64,000 nt of DNA, from assembly GCA_025617745.1 (NCBI GenBank), contig CM046863.1, forward strand, positions 10,714,935 through 10,778,934, written 5' to 3'. Source of the stretch: Heliocidaris erythrogramma (taxonomy: Eukaryota > Echinodermata > Echinoidea > Camarodonta > Echinometridae). The position numbers and the translations under genes are program-made. The stretch's first letter is position 1; each line of letters starts with the position of its first letter. Under the pieces are notes generated by a model. The model was not told the origin of the DNA, ran no database searches, and was given only the letters and a program-made list of their open reading frames with translations. Shown here piece after piece: positions 13,101-28,100 of the stretch.

Positions 13101-15156
13101 CAAGTAATTCTTGGACTGGACTTCCCCTTTAAAGTAAAAACAAAGAAATACGTAAGGAACTGGAAGCAGATGGAAAGAAAACAAAACCGATAAACACATA
13201 AAGAACTATATAAAACAGGAAAACACAAGACTAAAAACAGAGGATAGATTAAAGAAAAAACAACGAAATACATAAGAAAAGAGAAGAGGATAGAAAAAGT
13301 AAAAAAAAACAAATAGAGACACATAAGGAAAAAACAGAGTAGAGCAAATAAAAAAGGAAAACAAAGAAATACAAAAGGAGAGAGAACATGATCAATTAAA
13401 GAAACACATGGGGAAAGAGAAGAGGATAGAAAGAGAAAAACAAAGAAATAAAAAAAGAATGAATAGAGGATAGATTTAAATTAAAAACAAAAAATAGATT
13501 AGAAAAGACTCTCATGTGGGTATTTTTATTGCTGCCCATATATATATATATATATGTTTGCGTCTTTTTCTCCCCCACCCTCTCTCTCCTTTGTTCGTGG
13601 GGGGGGGGGGGGGGGGGGGGCTATACCCCTGGTAGACTCTCATGTGGGTATTTCCATTGCTGCATATAATATATATATGTCTTTTCTCTCCCCACCCCTC
13701 TCTCCTTTGTTCATCTGCACCCTCAATCTAACTTATACGAAACGCCCTTCCCCAACATTATTGCTTTTATCATCTTCTTTTTATGTAATGTATTTTAATA
13801 TGTTCAATATTTTTAGTTCAGCCATCTACAATTCAGCTATATGCCGCGAATCCTGACTTTTAGTGAACCATAAATGAATAAATGAATGAACGAATGAACC
13901 CAGGCTTAGTATTCCCATGAACGCAGGAAAAATTATGTTTTACATCATTAAGAATATCTAGGGACATTCATAGGCTTACCAAAATGAGATTTACATCGCG
14001 ATTCAAATCTCACTATTTGTTTATTCAGATAAAGAAAAAAAATGTCACCAACCAGGCTAACCTCCAAGCGCAGCGATCTCTACATCAACCGCCTGCTAAC
14101 CAATGACTTAATATTTTCTCTATGAATTATCTCTTTATTTTTTTTCTTTCTTTCCTCTTCTCATTTTTATCATACCATATGCTTTTCTTTCATCATAATG
14201 TTCTTTTTATCCTAACTTTTCTTTTCTTTGTATTCCATTTCTTTTCTCTTCTCTTTTCGTATTTCCTTACGTATTTCTTTTATAGTTTTTCTACTGTTTT
14301 CTTATCTTTCTTTATTTATTCTGTGTTTTCTCTTTTTATCCTCCCCTCTTTTCGTAGGCATTTATTTATTTTTTTTTTTTTGGTTTTATTTATTATCTTT
14401 TCTTTCATTATAATAATAAAAATGATAATAATAATAATGATAACAATAATGATAATATTGGGTATTATTAAACAAGAATACAAAGAGGAAAACATAAATA
14501 ATGAAAGAGAAGAGGATAAAAGATGGAAACTCTCTTGAGTAAAGAGAAGCGCTACATAAATAATACCCAATACTCTAGTAGGTCCATGCTCAGCCAAAAC
14601 ACAGAACCATCGAACGATTTCTTCATCGTCACAGGCATTAGAAACTGTTTACCGTTTGAGACATGTTTTAGGTTTGATTAGCATAGGATACAAACTATAT
14701 GACCGTTCCTATATCTGCCTGTGAAATTATGCATGTCTGACCTCAGCGTAGACACGCATTGCTATAATCAACATACGCTATCCATGCTGTATGCACCTAT
14801 CCATTTTATCCTATGGTAAGGGTTTCAATAGAAGCGTCGTAGGGGACCGTTTTGCGTCGGTCAGCTTCATGGTTTGATGAAATAAACAGTGGATAGCACG
14901 CGATTTTGTTGTTGTGGTTGTTCAACATATCCAGCTGTTCGCTGAGGTCTTTTGTCACTGAAATCGTATGACCAGATCAGACCAGGGGCCAGACATGTCA
15001 AGGTCGTTTTTAGCCTTGGTACGTCATTGGTTATTTCCTTCTGCAAGACATACATTTGTTTTTTCTCAAATTGCAACTTGTCAAGATGACAACAATCATA
15101 AATACATGTTAGAGATTCTCTCCTCTGTATCAAATTTCTCCTTCTCCCCCTCTCTC

Positions 15157-15188
<32 letters not shown>

Positions 15189-16106
15189 GCTCTATCTCTC
15201 CTTCTCTCCCACTCTCTATCCTTATTTCATTTCCAAATTCAATGCAACTTAGAGATGTAATGTAGAAAAAAAATGTCTGTATTTTATAATAATCTTATAT
15301 TCTAGTGTATCTTTGTGAATTTGTATATGTTTTTTTTTTTAAACTTGTAATCCATGTCTATTCAGTCCCAGAACTGCGATTGTGGATTTTTTTTTCTAAA
15401 ACGGTTCAATCATAGGTGATATGAGGGCCCAGCAATGGCGGATACCGGCGCAATACAAGAAGCTATCATCATCATCATCACCACCATCATTGTATTCTTT
15501 CTATACCCCAATACTATAGCCGACTCCGCTCCATTCGGGATGTGCTTTATGTTGTTACTCGATGTAGCTGAACGTACTTTATTTCATATCCTCTTTGAAT
15601 AGGAACAGTGCGTATAAACCTTTAGTGCCCCATATCTCGTTGAACTTATGATTTGTTCCAACAATAAACATTCCATGGCCTTTATATTTGAGCAGTAGTT
15701 AAGAAAAAAGAGAGAAAAGAAATGCTCGATTGGTAGTAGGTAAAATAAACTTATGCATCTGGAAAGCAAATGTATTCGGTACAACTATCATCAGTTATAT
15801 ATAAAATATAAATACAGTACTGGTCCAAATTATTAAAACGTCTGCTAAAATGTAAAAAAAAAAAAGTAATCTTCATCAACGTCTAGCTCTTTATTACAAC
15901 AACATCTAACTGTTGAATTAAGTAATTGTGTATTGCCAGACTGTGAGAAAGGCCCAGACTTTCATGATGACCCCCCCCCCCCCCCTACACAATCTGGGTA
16001 TTTCTCTAGCATTTTGTTAATATGTTTTGATCCTTTATTTCAAAGCTTAAAGATTGTTACAGCATTTCTGAAGTTCTTTGTAATGTAATTCTTTCTAAAG
16101 TAATTC

Positions 16107-16145
<39 letters not shown>

Positions 16146-19100
16146 AGTGGATTAGGGCGAGATATAGTTCTTAAAAATGGTCATTAAGGAGAAGTCGTCA
16201 GTTGGGAGAAATATACCCTAACGGTTCTCGTCCTTGTGTAGTGGTAATTATTTGAATTTTTAAACTGAAAAATACTTTTCCTCTGGCGGTAAACAATGGT
16301 CTGGAACTCGAAGTTCTGTTTGACATTTATGCCTTCATTAGGCCTACACCGAAGTTTTTTTTTAGTTTAAAGAAATGAGGGTTCATATCAGCCATACTGA
16401 AAGCACAGTCATTAAAGATCACATTGCAAGAAAATCACAAATATGGCAATTAATGTATCACTAGAAACTGGGAAGCTTACAGATGGCAATCGTATAAGTT
16501 TTATGTCAACTGCGTATCTGATGATTATAAAAACATAAATAAATAAAAGCTCTTCTAAGCATCTGGAATATCCGAGGATTCGCCAGAAATATAGCGATGT
16601 TTTGATGTCGTCACACTAGGGATCGATCCTGCTTAAGCAGACGACGTCCTATAATGAATGAACGTAATTGCAATGCAATTATTTATCAAATTATAAAGAG
16701 TTTGGTATATTTAAAACGACCTTATTTCACACCATTCTAAAAGGGAAAGTGAAACTGATTCTGATAACTAAAACCGTTTGATTGTAAATACACAGGAGAA
16801 GGGTCAATGATCAATGAAATAAACCCCATTTTCAAATTGAAAAGCCCTCCGAATAATATCACAGATTGTATTCGTTCCCCCTTGAAACGCCGAACATGCC
16901 CTGGTGCAAGCAGCTGAAAATACAATGGCGTCTTATTTTGTTTACAAGTGACTGATTCCTTTATTTTTTTAACGCTGCATTTTTCATCAAAATAATACCA
17001 TACACGAGACAACAGACTAACATTAAGACTGACGCTAGTCAAGTAAGAGAAATAAGTGAAGAGGAGATGACAAAACAGGCACTGAAAAATGTGTAAGATG
17101 TTATGGGACATCGTTTTCTTAGACAGGACTGGTCCTTCGTGTGTCGTCACACATCTCAGCAGCGTTCAAGGAGCTCTTCAGCTGCTATATCGGGGGCTGT
17201 ATTTTACCGTTTTATAATTGATAATAATCATTAATTCAAATGTTTCCAAGCGTTGAATTTGGATAACCTTGTATAATTTATGCCATCTATGCAATAATAA
17301 GTATTCAGCCAATATTTATTTTGAGGGAATTTTCTTGCAATGTGATCTTTAAGGGGAAGTGTTTTTTTTTTCATTTTGTTTATGTTCTTAATCGAGTTTA
17401 TATCTTCATTATCCATCAGGATACGAAAATGAATTTTGGAACTGTAGTCCTCCATGGAATTTTCGGAGAGTAACATTGCCCTTTCAATTAATTTCAAAAA
17501 GTGCTGAAAAGGACCCTTGGATTTTCTTCAGTGATCAAACGCAGTTTTCACGTTTTCGCTGGTGCCTGCCACTTGCATAGATCAATATGAAACCAGCGCG
17601 GAGCAGCATTGCCGTGGGACCGCCGCACTGATCTCTACCTACGAGTCCGAGTAGGAGTGGGCAGCCGGTGTGGCGGCAGAACGTGTGACAGTGGCGTATT
17701 TTGTAACGATTACACAATCCGCCGACAGATATCGTTTAGACTAGCGGATATCGGTCCCGCTAGAACCATATCCGCCACGTCATATACTGCAGGTCCCCCC
17801 CCCCCTTAGTGGAACATACTAAAAACAAATTTTATGTTGTTTAATAACACCTTGCAAAACTTACCTGGAAATATTTTTTGGACCAACGCGCTGCTGGATA
17901 GAGTATCATCACCAAAATGTCCAAGTCTCACGATTGACGATAAACTAAACTGGAACATACAAAATATATTCAAAATTATTTCCTGGAATATTGGAATAAT
18001 TAATAAACTCAAATATTTCTTCTAAGGACCACACTTTTCACACTATATTTTTCACTAATATAACCATATCTTAATTATGGAATATTGACTTGAGGGGGAG
18101 GGGTGCAGTAATAAATATCCCCCCCCCCCCTTCTACAGGGTTCTTTATTTACAAAAAAAAAAATCAATAAGTACAAATAATCATATATTTTCGTAATCAG
18201 AATCGGGCAACAGAATGAGTAAACAATGGCATAACAATTAACTACACGACCCAAGCTTGAGGGCAGAGAAAATTTTTTAAATGACTTATGCATATGATAT
18301 AAAACAATAAATAGTAAATTGATCATTTCATGTTGTCACGATGCCAACACTCTCAAAACATTTTCTGAATGGAAACCATTTCTTCAGTAATTTCTTTTCT
18401 TTGAGATTCGTTTAATATGTATTTTTCCATTTCGTAATAACATTTTACAGCTAATATAATTTTTCAAATGAAGGTAATTGATTTTATAATTTGGCATGAA
18501 ATATTCCTCGTCGTACAACCATCAGTATACAGTTTAGTGCTTTGTTATTAATACCGCATTCAACAATGCATCTCTCGTATTTAATATTCTGTTTAAAATC
18601 TTGATTTGGAACCATCTCATACTGGTATCTATTGATTGAAAAGGAATCAAACTATATGACCCCCATCGTTCATCCTGAATATCTAAGATTTCTTTCCACT
18701 TTGTAAGACTTTTACATTCTTTGACTTTGTATTTAAAAAAGAGACTGATAAATATGGGAACAACCAGATTTTATTTTCACTGTAAGGTGCAAAGCTTCAG
18801 GAATTATAGGTTCTATGGCCATTGGAATTACTTGTGTACTTTTTTCAAAACCTGACCGAACAGCATTACATAGACCATACATAGTATTGGAGAAAGTTTG
18901 TTTGTATGTCAAATTGATGTTGAAAATCAAAATATGAAATAAAGGATCCGTCTCGTTCTAAAATGTTATTCACAAAACGTATTCCCTTTACAACCCAGGA
19001 CCTAAAATATATTACTTTACCATTCATTTTTTTCGCGGATTATTCCAAAGAGGTTGACATGCAATATTATCGATAAAAAAGTTCCACCAGGTCTGACAAT

Positions 19101-21646
19101 GCTAAAAGAAACTCTTTACCAAAAGGGATTTGTTGTCAAGTCTGCCATTTTTGTTGTATTAAATAGATCCCATATACAAGTGAAAAGAATAATTTTGAGG
19201 CAAGGACGAATAAAACATATGGAAAGTGTAATTTTCACTTAGAAATCTTCTCATCCAAGATATCTTAACTCGTTGACTACTGAAATAGTTGAACTCCCAT
19301 AGGCTTGGTACAGGAGCCACCCGGTTCCCGTAGTCCATGGGTTAAGAGATTTGGCATAAATAAAAATATTAATCCTTTTAACTCCGCCTTCCGAGTATAG
19401 TTGACACATTTGTGCGCTACTTATTTTATCAGGTTTGTTACCCCAGATAAACGCATAAAAAGAACGGTTTATATCTATCATGATTTGAGAATGAGGTTCT
19501 GGACGTGATACTAACAAGTAATTTAGTTTTTGTACCAACAAACTTTTAACTACAGTTATCCTCCCTAAGACAGTTAAGGTTCTTTTTGACCATGAAATAA
19601 TTTGGCGTTTTATTTCTTTAGTTTTTTCACAATAACTATTATTGACCATTTCTAACAAGTTAACCGAAAATCCTAGGTTTTCTCGAGTAACCTTCAGATA
19701 CCCAATTTAGTTTGTGTTCTGGCATTAATTGTTTATTTTTACAGGGCCCTATTTTTCCGATCCATATCACTTGAGTTTTCGTAATGTTTATCTTAAGGTT
19801 TTACATTTTTTCAAACTCATCTAGAATATTTAGTGCACACTGTAAATCTTCCTTTGTACCATCACGTGTCAAAAGAGTGTCATCTGCGTATTGTAGGAGT
19901 TTACTTGTTTCTCCATTTAAATACAAACCAGACATAGAATGGGAGCGCCTAATCAAAATCCTTAGAATTTCGCTAACAAGTAGAAAAAGGTAGGGCGATA
20001 AAGGTTCTCCTTGACGACACCCTCGTCCTATGACAAATCTCTCTGTACAAAATTCATTTACTGTAACACTAGAAGAAGCATTAATTGTCATAAAATAAAT
20101 GAATCCATTTTTTCAATGATGGCCTAAAGCGAAAGAATCGAGAACATTCAAGAGAAATTTATGCGATAAAGAATCAACAAATAAATAAATCCATTTTTTT
20201 CAATGATGGCCAGAAGCGAGAGAATCGAGAACATTAAAGAGAAACTTATGTGATACTGAATCAAATGCCTCTGCGAAATCAATAATCAACATCATGCCTG
20301 GTATATCTGTAAATTCTGTGTACAGTAGCATATCGTAAAGTAAACGAATATTTCCCCAATAAAAGGCCCTTTAAGAATCCCTTTTGATTTTCATGTATTA
20401 AATAGGGCAGCACATGCTTCAGCCGATTTGATATACATCCAGATGCTATTTTGTATATAACATTTAACAGTGAAGTAGGACGCCAATTTTTTTTTTAGTA
20501 AATGTCGAGGTTTGTTCCCTTTAGGTATTAGTGTGATTATATACCTATTTTTGTGACTGCGACAGTTCTCCTGTGAAGTAAGAGTAGTTTAAAGATTTGA
20601 TTATGAATGTTTTAAGATATTGCCAAAGGAATCGACAGAATTCAACAGTGAAGCCATCTTGCCCTGGGGATTTGTTATTCTTCATGCTTTTGAGCATTTG
20701 ATAAACCTCCTCTTCTCTCAAAGGACCTTCCAATATATATTGTGGACATTTCTAAAGTTAACTTAGGAATATCTGGATGGTTGAATAATGTGTCAAGACT
20801 TACCTCTTCAGTTTCCTTACTCGCATACAAGTCTGAATAAAATATAAATATTTTGTTTAATATACAATCCTGTCCACTAATAACATCTCCATTCTCTGCT
20901 GACAATTGACGTATTTCTTTATTTACTTTATTCTGTTTTCTAAGTTTAAAAAGAATTTTGATGGCTTTTCTCCAAGCTCCATCCACTTGATTCTTGATCT
21001 CATAGCGATTCCATCATTTACTTTTAAGCGAAGAGTTTCAAGTTGAGATTTTATGTTATTTAATTATAACAATAGCAGTCTTATCATTCGATATCACTAA
21101 TTTTTGTTCCAGTTCTTCTATATTTCTTTCTAGTTCCTTTCCCGATTTACATTTTGTTTCTTGATGAAAGAGCCATATGATATAGACTCTCCACGAAAAT
21201 ATCATCAAGGTTGTAAAAAAAACCTGGTCATTAATAGAAAATTCACTTTCCCGAACTATATTATATATATATATATATATAAGGACAGAGAAGGTGTGTA
21301 CACACAGTTAACGCATTTATAGCCAAATGCATTAACTGCGTGTACAGTGTACACACCTTCTTCATCCTTTTCTGTGTAACCACAATGCCCATACATGAAG
21401 TACACACACATACACGTACACACACTCGCATATATCTGCAGGCCTATATGAATAAAAAACACGCTATGGCAAGACGATCACTAATAATAATGGTGAAAAC
21501 TTATTGAGCGCACACACCGTCCAAGGACGCTCATGGCGCTTTATAGGACGTTTGTAAAGGTCAGAGATCATGGGGCCCCATAATTCTGCACTATTGGGTC
21601 ATGAAAGTATACGGACCCCATTGCACAAATTCTGTATCCCCTGCTG

Positions 21647-21702
<56 letters not shown>

Positions 21703-23452
21703 CATGTCATTTCGAAAATGGGACTAGGGCATAGGCGTGTTATTCGTTTTCATTTCTCATTATTGTGTGTCCAACACTTTATTCACGGTTCATGTAACGT
21801 TCAAAGAAATTGAAAGGGTCCAATGATGATGAAATATTAACTAATATTGAAAAAAGGGGTTTTTCTAAAAAAAAAGGAGATTCTGAAATAATCCCGTTTG
21901 TCGTATGTATTGCTTCAAAGATTCGGATTTACCCTACATTTATGATTTATGATTTATGATTTCAATCATCGTAATTGTAACGATTTGTATTATTGTTCGT
22001 AGTAGTTGTAGTAGTAGAAGTAGTAGTAGTAGTAGCAGTAATGTGTTATTATTATTATTGATATTATTACCATTATTAAAATTAATATCAATCATAATTA
22101 CATGTATATTTGATATTGATCTTCAGTGTAAATGATGTTAGCAGTAATGAGCTGTTTATATATAAAATTCACATTTAAGCCAAAATACGTCTGGTAAGGT
22201 CGATCACCTTGACTTTATCATTGAAAATGTGGTGTTTTTTTTTTTTTTTTTTTCGTTTTGTTCGGGGGAGGGGGATATGATTTACCAAAATACATTCATT
22301 TCATCATTAATTTTCTTGTTACTGTTGGGAGAGGACACCCCTGTAAGCCTTCATACATAATGGGAAAGAGGGAAGGCCAGAAATGGTAAAAATACGTGAG
22401 GAAATGGTCGTGGATAGAAAAAAAAGAGAAATGCATGAAGATAAATAACAAAGAAATACATAAGGAAAGAATAATGGGTAGATTAAACGAAAAAAAAACA
22501 ACAACAAAGAAATACATGAGAAAGGAGAAGAGGACGGTCAAATAAAAACGAAGATAAACATAAGAAAAAAACGAAATGATAAAAAAACAACAACAAAGCA
22601 ATAAATAAGGAAAGAAATGAGGAAAGATTAAAGGCGAAGCCTGGTCCATTTATGACTTGGTTTTTTGAGAAGTACAAAAATCAGACTAACAGATCAAAAC
22701 AGGTTTGAGGAAAATCGGACAACTAATAAGAAAGTTGTGATTTTTTTTAGTGGCGTGGAAAAATAGGGAAATCAATGCAAATCACTAGAAAACTGGCAAC
22801 TCAGTCATGAGTTTGTGATGTCATTGGGTCACAACTCATCAATTATTTTGCATATATTTCTAATACAAATGTTTAGTTTTTGTTCAAGAATATGATTTCT
22901 TTATGACTTAATCGAACCAACTTATATTTATAGTAATATGTTTATGCATATATACGCTAATACAGAGTAAATAGTTTCTGTAAAAATCATAAAAATATGT
23001 ATTTTTTATACAATATACATTAAAAAATGTGTGATTATGAAGATGTAATATTTTGAAAATAATCTCAATGTTTTGGGGTTCGTGAAATATTGTGCAAAGG
23101 TTTATGCATGCAACAACATATTACTATAGACATAACTTAGTTCATGTTATGTGAAAATCATATTCTTGGACGATAATAGAGAATTTGTGTTATCCACACT
23201 AACAAAATAATTGGTGAGTTGTTAACCGTCACAAAATCTTGACTGAGTTGCTAATTTGTCTAGTGATTTTCATTTTTCCACTAATTAATTCATAACTTGC
23301 TTATTAGTTGTCCAATTTTCCTCAAACTTTTTCTGATCTCAAGGTCTGATTTTGCTGGCACATTTAAAACCAATTATTGGACTTAAATTCCACTTTAACC
23401 CTTTCAAGACAATTAACCACATTTTGTGGTTTGGCTCAATAACTTTTGATTC

Positions 23453-23489
<37 letters not shown>

Positions 23490-25067
23490 AGATTTATTTG
23501 TTCGCATTTTGAGCATCACTTTGTTCATGTTGATGTTGAGCTGTCGGTTCTTACTACACCCATACGTTCTTCTTTTGCAAACGGACTTTACATAAAAATC
23601 AGGTTTAGTTTTATTGTCAATGTTGGATCTGAAAAGCATATAACTAACATACATACATACATTTGAATTATATTCTGTCGTGTGGTCGATGACAAACTAT
23701 TACACTGACCCGTCACGAGTCCAGAGGGACGCAAATGAAATTTCTATCGTTGTGAGGTAGGTCATACTTCAGTAAGAGGTAAATGAACATGATAAATTTC
23801 CGTCCTAGAAACCCCGAATCTGTTGCAAAGTATTTCTGAAGAAAACCCTAAATTAAGTAATTTGACAAAACATAAGCATATTAGTAAATTCAGTGGTATT
23901 TACATTAATACTAGTCTTTCTGTTCCACTAGTGCAATAGTCGATATAGGCCTATAGATATTTCCCCTGGCCTTATCATCGCCAAAAGAAGAAAATTAACA
24001 AAAATCGAATGAAATTAACTCTTACTGTGCCAAGGGGTTTAGCTCTCTTCCAAATTTTACCAAAACGTGATCAATGCTTACTTTCAAATGTCTGCATTAC
24101 ATTAGCCATCTATTATTTCACAAAATATTGTGTACAAAACTTGTAGGAATTGTATTACCATTTCTTATGATACCAAATATTATTACTTTACCAAACTGTA
24201 CGCATACGAATTATTGAAAACTATTTTTTCATTTTCTTTTTTGTCCAATTTCTTTTTGTTTCTCATTTGTTTACTATTGTTTAATGTTAAAATAAGGTAA
24301 TATCTTTTTTTAAATTTGCAATTTTCTCTGGAAATCTCTGTGGTAGCATATACTTATAATCATATATTCAGAATGTTTGATTTATGCTGAAAATGTTGAT
24401 ATACATTGGACACCATATACCTTTCCTGTGGTCGGGCACTTGGTAAATGAAAATGACAAGTCGGCAAATCGGAACTGAAAGAGTTAAGTGCTTCTGTACA
24501 ATTAATTTAAATTCCATAAACAAATTCATACATTTTATTTTAGGTTCATTTCATTTCCTAAAAGAATCATGAAATTTTAATCATTTTACTTTGTGTCCTC
24601 AGTAAAAAGAGCATTTTGCTTAAAGACATACAAGACGGTAAAACAAGACTGAAACACTGCAATACCAGGATAATTTCAACAAGTCAAGGGACAGCTATTT
24701 AATGCATGCACGAGAAAATATGCCTTGACAGATCGAGAGCTTAAAGACAAACTTGAGTTTTAGTCAAGCGATTACATTGTGAAAGAAACCGTCTGCAAAA
24801 AAATTGGGAAGGAGTCAGTGTGTAGTAGAAATAATTGATTTATTTTGGTTTTTGGACCTATCAAAATGATTAGGAATTGATTTAGTCTTGATGATAGTCA
24901 CATGCATTGCAGACAGAAATGTGTATATGTGACTATGCACACAGTTGCCAAGGAAGTTTAGTCGAAACTATTCAGCTATTTCTCGTAATATTTCGAATTT
25001 GAAGAGCAATCATTTTCAGGCGGAAGTTCTTCTGTGACAGTATTCCAAATAAGAAGAACGATGAAGA

Positions 25068-25105
<38 letters not shown>

Positions 25106-28100
25106 CACAGATTATTGTATGTTTTACCAGAACAAAACCTTCTCTTTAAAGGAGAATTAACCTCAAACAATAAAGACGATAGTGTTCAAAGGTGTTATTT
25201 ATTCCTACTTGTTAGACTATATGGCTTCGCGTCAAAATATACGAGATCGATACGAATCAAGATTTTCTGAGCAAAATTTATCATCTGCTAGCAATATGTA
25301 TCGTCTGCTAGCAATACATGGGGGCTGCCATTTTTTTATGTGTACAAGAAGATTTTCTTAATCCAAATGCCCAATTGCCTTTTTCAAAATTAAAAACCCA
25401 TTTGAGATTAAAAATATAGAATAGATATGTCAATTTATTTTTAAACTGAAGATTTCCTTATATATTTCTGTTGAAAATCGATATTCGCTTAATATAAATC
25501 TATTTTCTACATACTGTGACGCAATGGACGGAGCAAATTAATTCAAATTTTATGGATGCTTCTTCCCTGAGCATCTATAGCGGCAAACTATGCATTCACC
25601 TGCTTTCGGATAATGGGACTTGAAAAGTCAGAATGCATGCTGCATATATTATGTTCTGCTCTGTTTGGCAAACCCAACAAAACAGATTTTTGTTAAGCAA
25701 AACCAGAAAATTTAAAAGTATCATTATAAAGATTTAATTTTTATAAATCATGTAAACACCCACTTTATATTTTTCGTCACATATGGGATTTTAGGTAATG
25801 AAGAAAATCAATTTAGGTCTTGGATTCAAAATATCTTCCTGACCGGAACATTTCTCAATGGTTCATGTACAAATCCAAATCAGCAAGAAAATGGCAGCCC
25901 CCATGTAAATGAGTAGGAGACGATACCGGGTGTTGGAATATACCCTTTTATACCCTTTTCTAATATCTTATTAGAAAATGATTTAGGCCAATAAGTAGGA
26001 ATATATTACACCTTTCAATATAAGTAAATTTGTACTCAGGGGTTAATTCTCCTTTAAGATACGGAGGGGTCAGATTACTTAGAGGCCATAACTTAAAAAT
26101 CGTAACATAATAGTAGAAACCAGATAGCTTACGGCCACTTTCTTTCAGAGATAATTCATGTCAAGGTAAATTTCGTAGTATACAATTGGCATATATCCTT
26201 ATTGGCTTTTCCCTCTGCTGAACTTTTTTCCCCAAAATAAATAAGGAGGGGCGTCATTAAATAATGATAACAATGACCAATTTTGAAAGCCGCCCACGGA
26301 GTTCTCGACGTCACGGGTCAACGGGTCACCAAGTCACCAAGTCGTGTTTTTTTGGTGTTTTTTTAATGAACAACTCTATGGGCTCAACGTTCGGACTGTG
26401 GGCACGCATAAACGGGCTATGCAAGCGGCATAACTTTAACTTTTCTCGTTTTTTTCTATATGAATAGGGTTGTTCTAAAAATGCACTCACTGTGCAAATA
26501 TATATTTGCAATATATTTGCTCTAAATTTAATGTTAACTCCTATGTATCTACATCTTGGTCTAAGTGCAGTGTTCTTAATATTATAGAGTATTTGTAATG
26601 CGCCAACTCCACATGACTAATGTGCTCAAGGCGCAATGGAGAGGAAAAACTTGCAAGTACACAAAAATACACGAAAATGGAACAACAACAGTGTGAAAGT
26701 AAATCTACCGGTACTGGCAAGGCATTTTGAAGAAATGAGTTTTGTAGGCATTTTGAAGCAATCTGCACCTGACATATAACGGATATCCTGTGGCAATTGA
26801 TTCCACAGGTAAGGTCCATCATGAGCAAATGACCGATCCCCCCATGATTTCTTAGTTTTCGGGACAGATGTTGAGATATAGATCTGTATAGATCTTTTCC
26901 TCTGTATTAAATGATTCTTAATATCGATTTACATATTTTTGTAATACTTAAACCTTACAGTACACAGTGATAAGCATTTTCAATTTAATGAATGTAATTT
27001 AAAAGCTGCATATTCAACAATTTCATCGTTTACTATAAATCAGACATGTCAACAGCAAACACGTGCATGTGTATTGTCTTAGTTACGCTATTTATTTTTC
27101 TATAGGTGCATTATAGATTGCAATTTCTTTCATTAACGATAATGTTTCAACCAAGTAATTTATACATTATTATTTATGTTTGGATTGTTAACAGAGGAGA
27201 CTCTCTTTTTCTTCTGAAGAATGGCTTCCAAGTTGTCAGTTCAGATAGTGCCGAAGCCATGCTCCGACAAGCTAGAGGGGCCAAAGACACGCATGAAAGT
27301 CAATATGAAGCAGTTGCCAGTTGGGGTAAGTTCGATGCGTTACTACGTCTTTCGAATATTTTCCTATTCTTGTTTCGTCTTCGTCCTTCTCATCGTTTTG
27401 TTTTCATTCTTCTTCTTCTCCTCCTTGTTTTATATAATTATAATTATAATTTGACAGTATGAGAATTGGGCAATTTACGGTTGGTTAGCACCTGTTATGC
27501 AATTTTATTTGCCCAATTCCTTAGGATTTAAATTACCGGACATCAGTTGGTTAACTTTTAAAAAGTGAAGACAGTGTTCCTTAACATTTTTTTATTTTTT
27601 GGCCCAACTATTTCAAGAGTGTAGGCGATGACTTACTGCCCTTCTTCCACAATGCGTATGGGGGGGGGGGAGATTTCGGTAATAATACACGATTATATTC
27701 ACCTATTTTTCAAACGTACTTCATGAATTGCAAGAAAACAATTATGTTTTGCTCAGTACCGAGTATTATGGATGTAACATGTTTTTTTGTTAACATTTAG
27801 CTCAAACTGAACATTTTTCCGATTCATCATCCAAGCATTTTTCCAAGCGTTTAGCAACATTTGCCTCAGCTAAGTAGATGATCCATGCATGGTCTGGAGA
27901 TCATGCCCACAATCACAATCTGCTTCAGTATTGAAATTTTCATGTAAATCTAATTGACAACTATTTTTTTTCTAGAAATTGTGCAGGCCAACTGGTTATC
28001 ACTCGAGGAAGACCTTGCGGGATATGGAGAATTCGATGCAGTGTTATGCATAGGAAACTCAATGATTAATCTCATTGATTCGACACTAAGCCTCGACCTC

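Noticed and set aside
14122-14597. Long frames on both strands rich in F, L, I and S
   Set aside because: Pyrimidine-rich minisatellite and ATA repeats give low-complexity peptides with no family.
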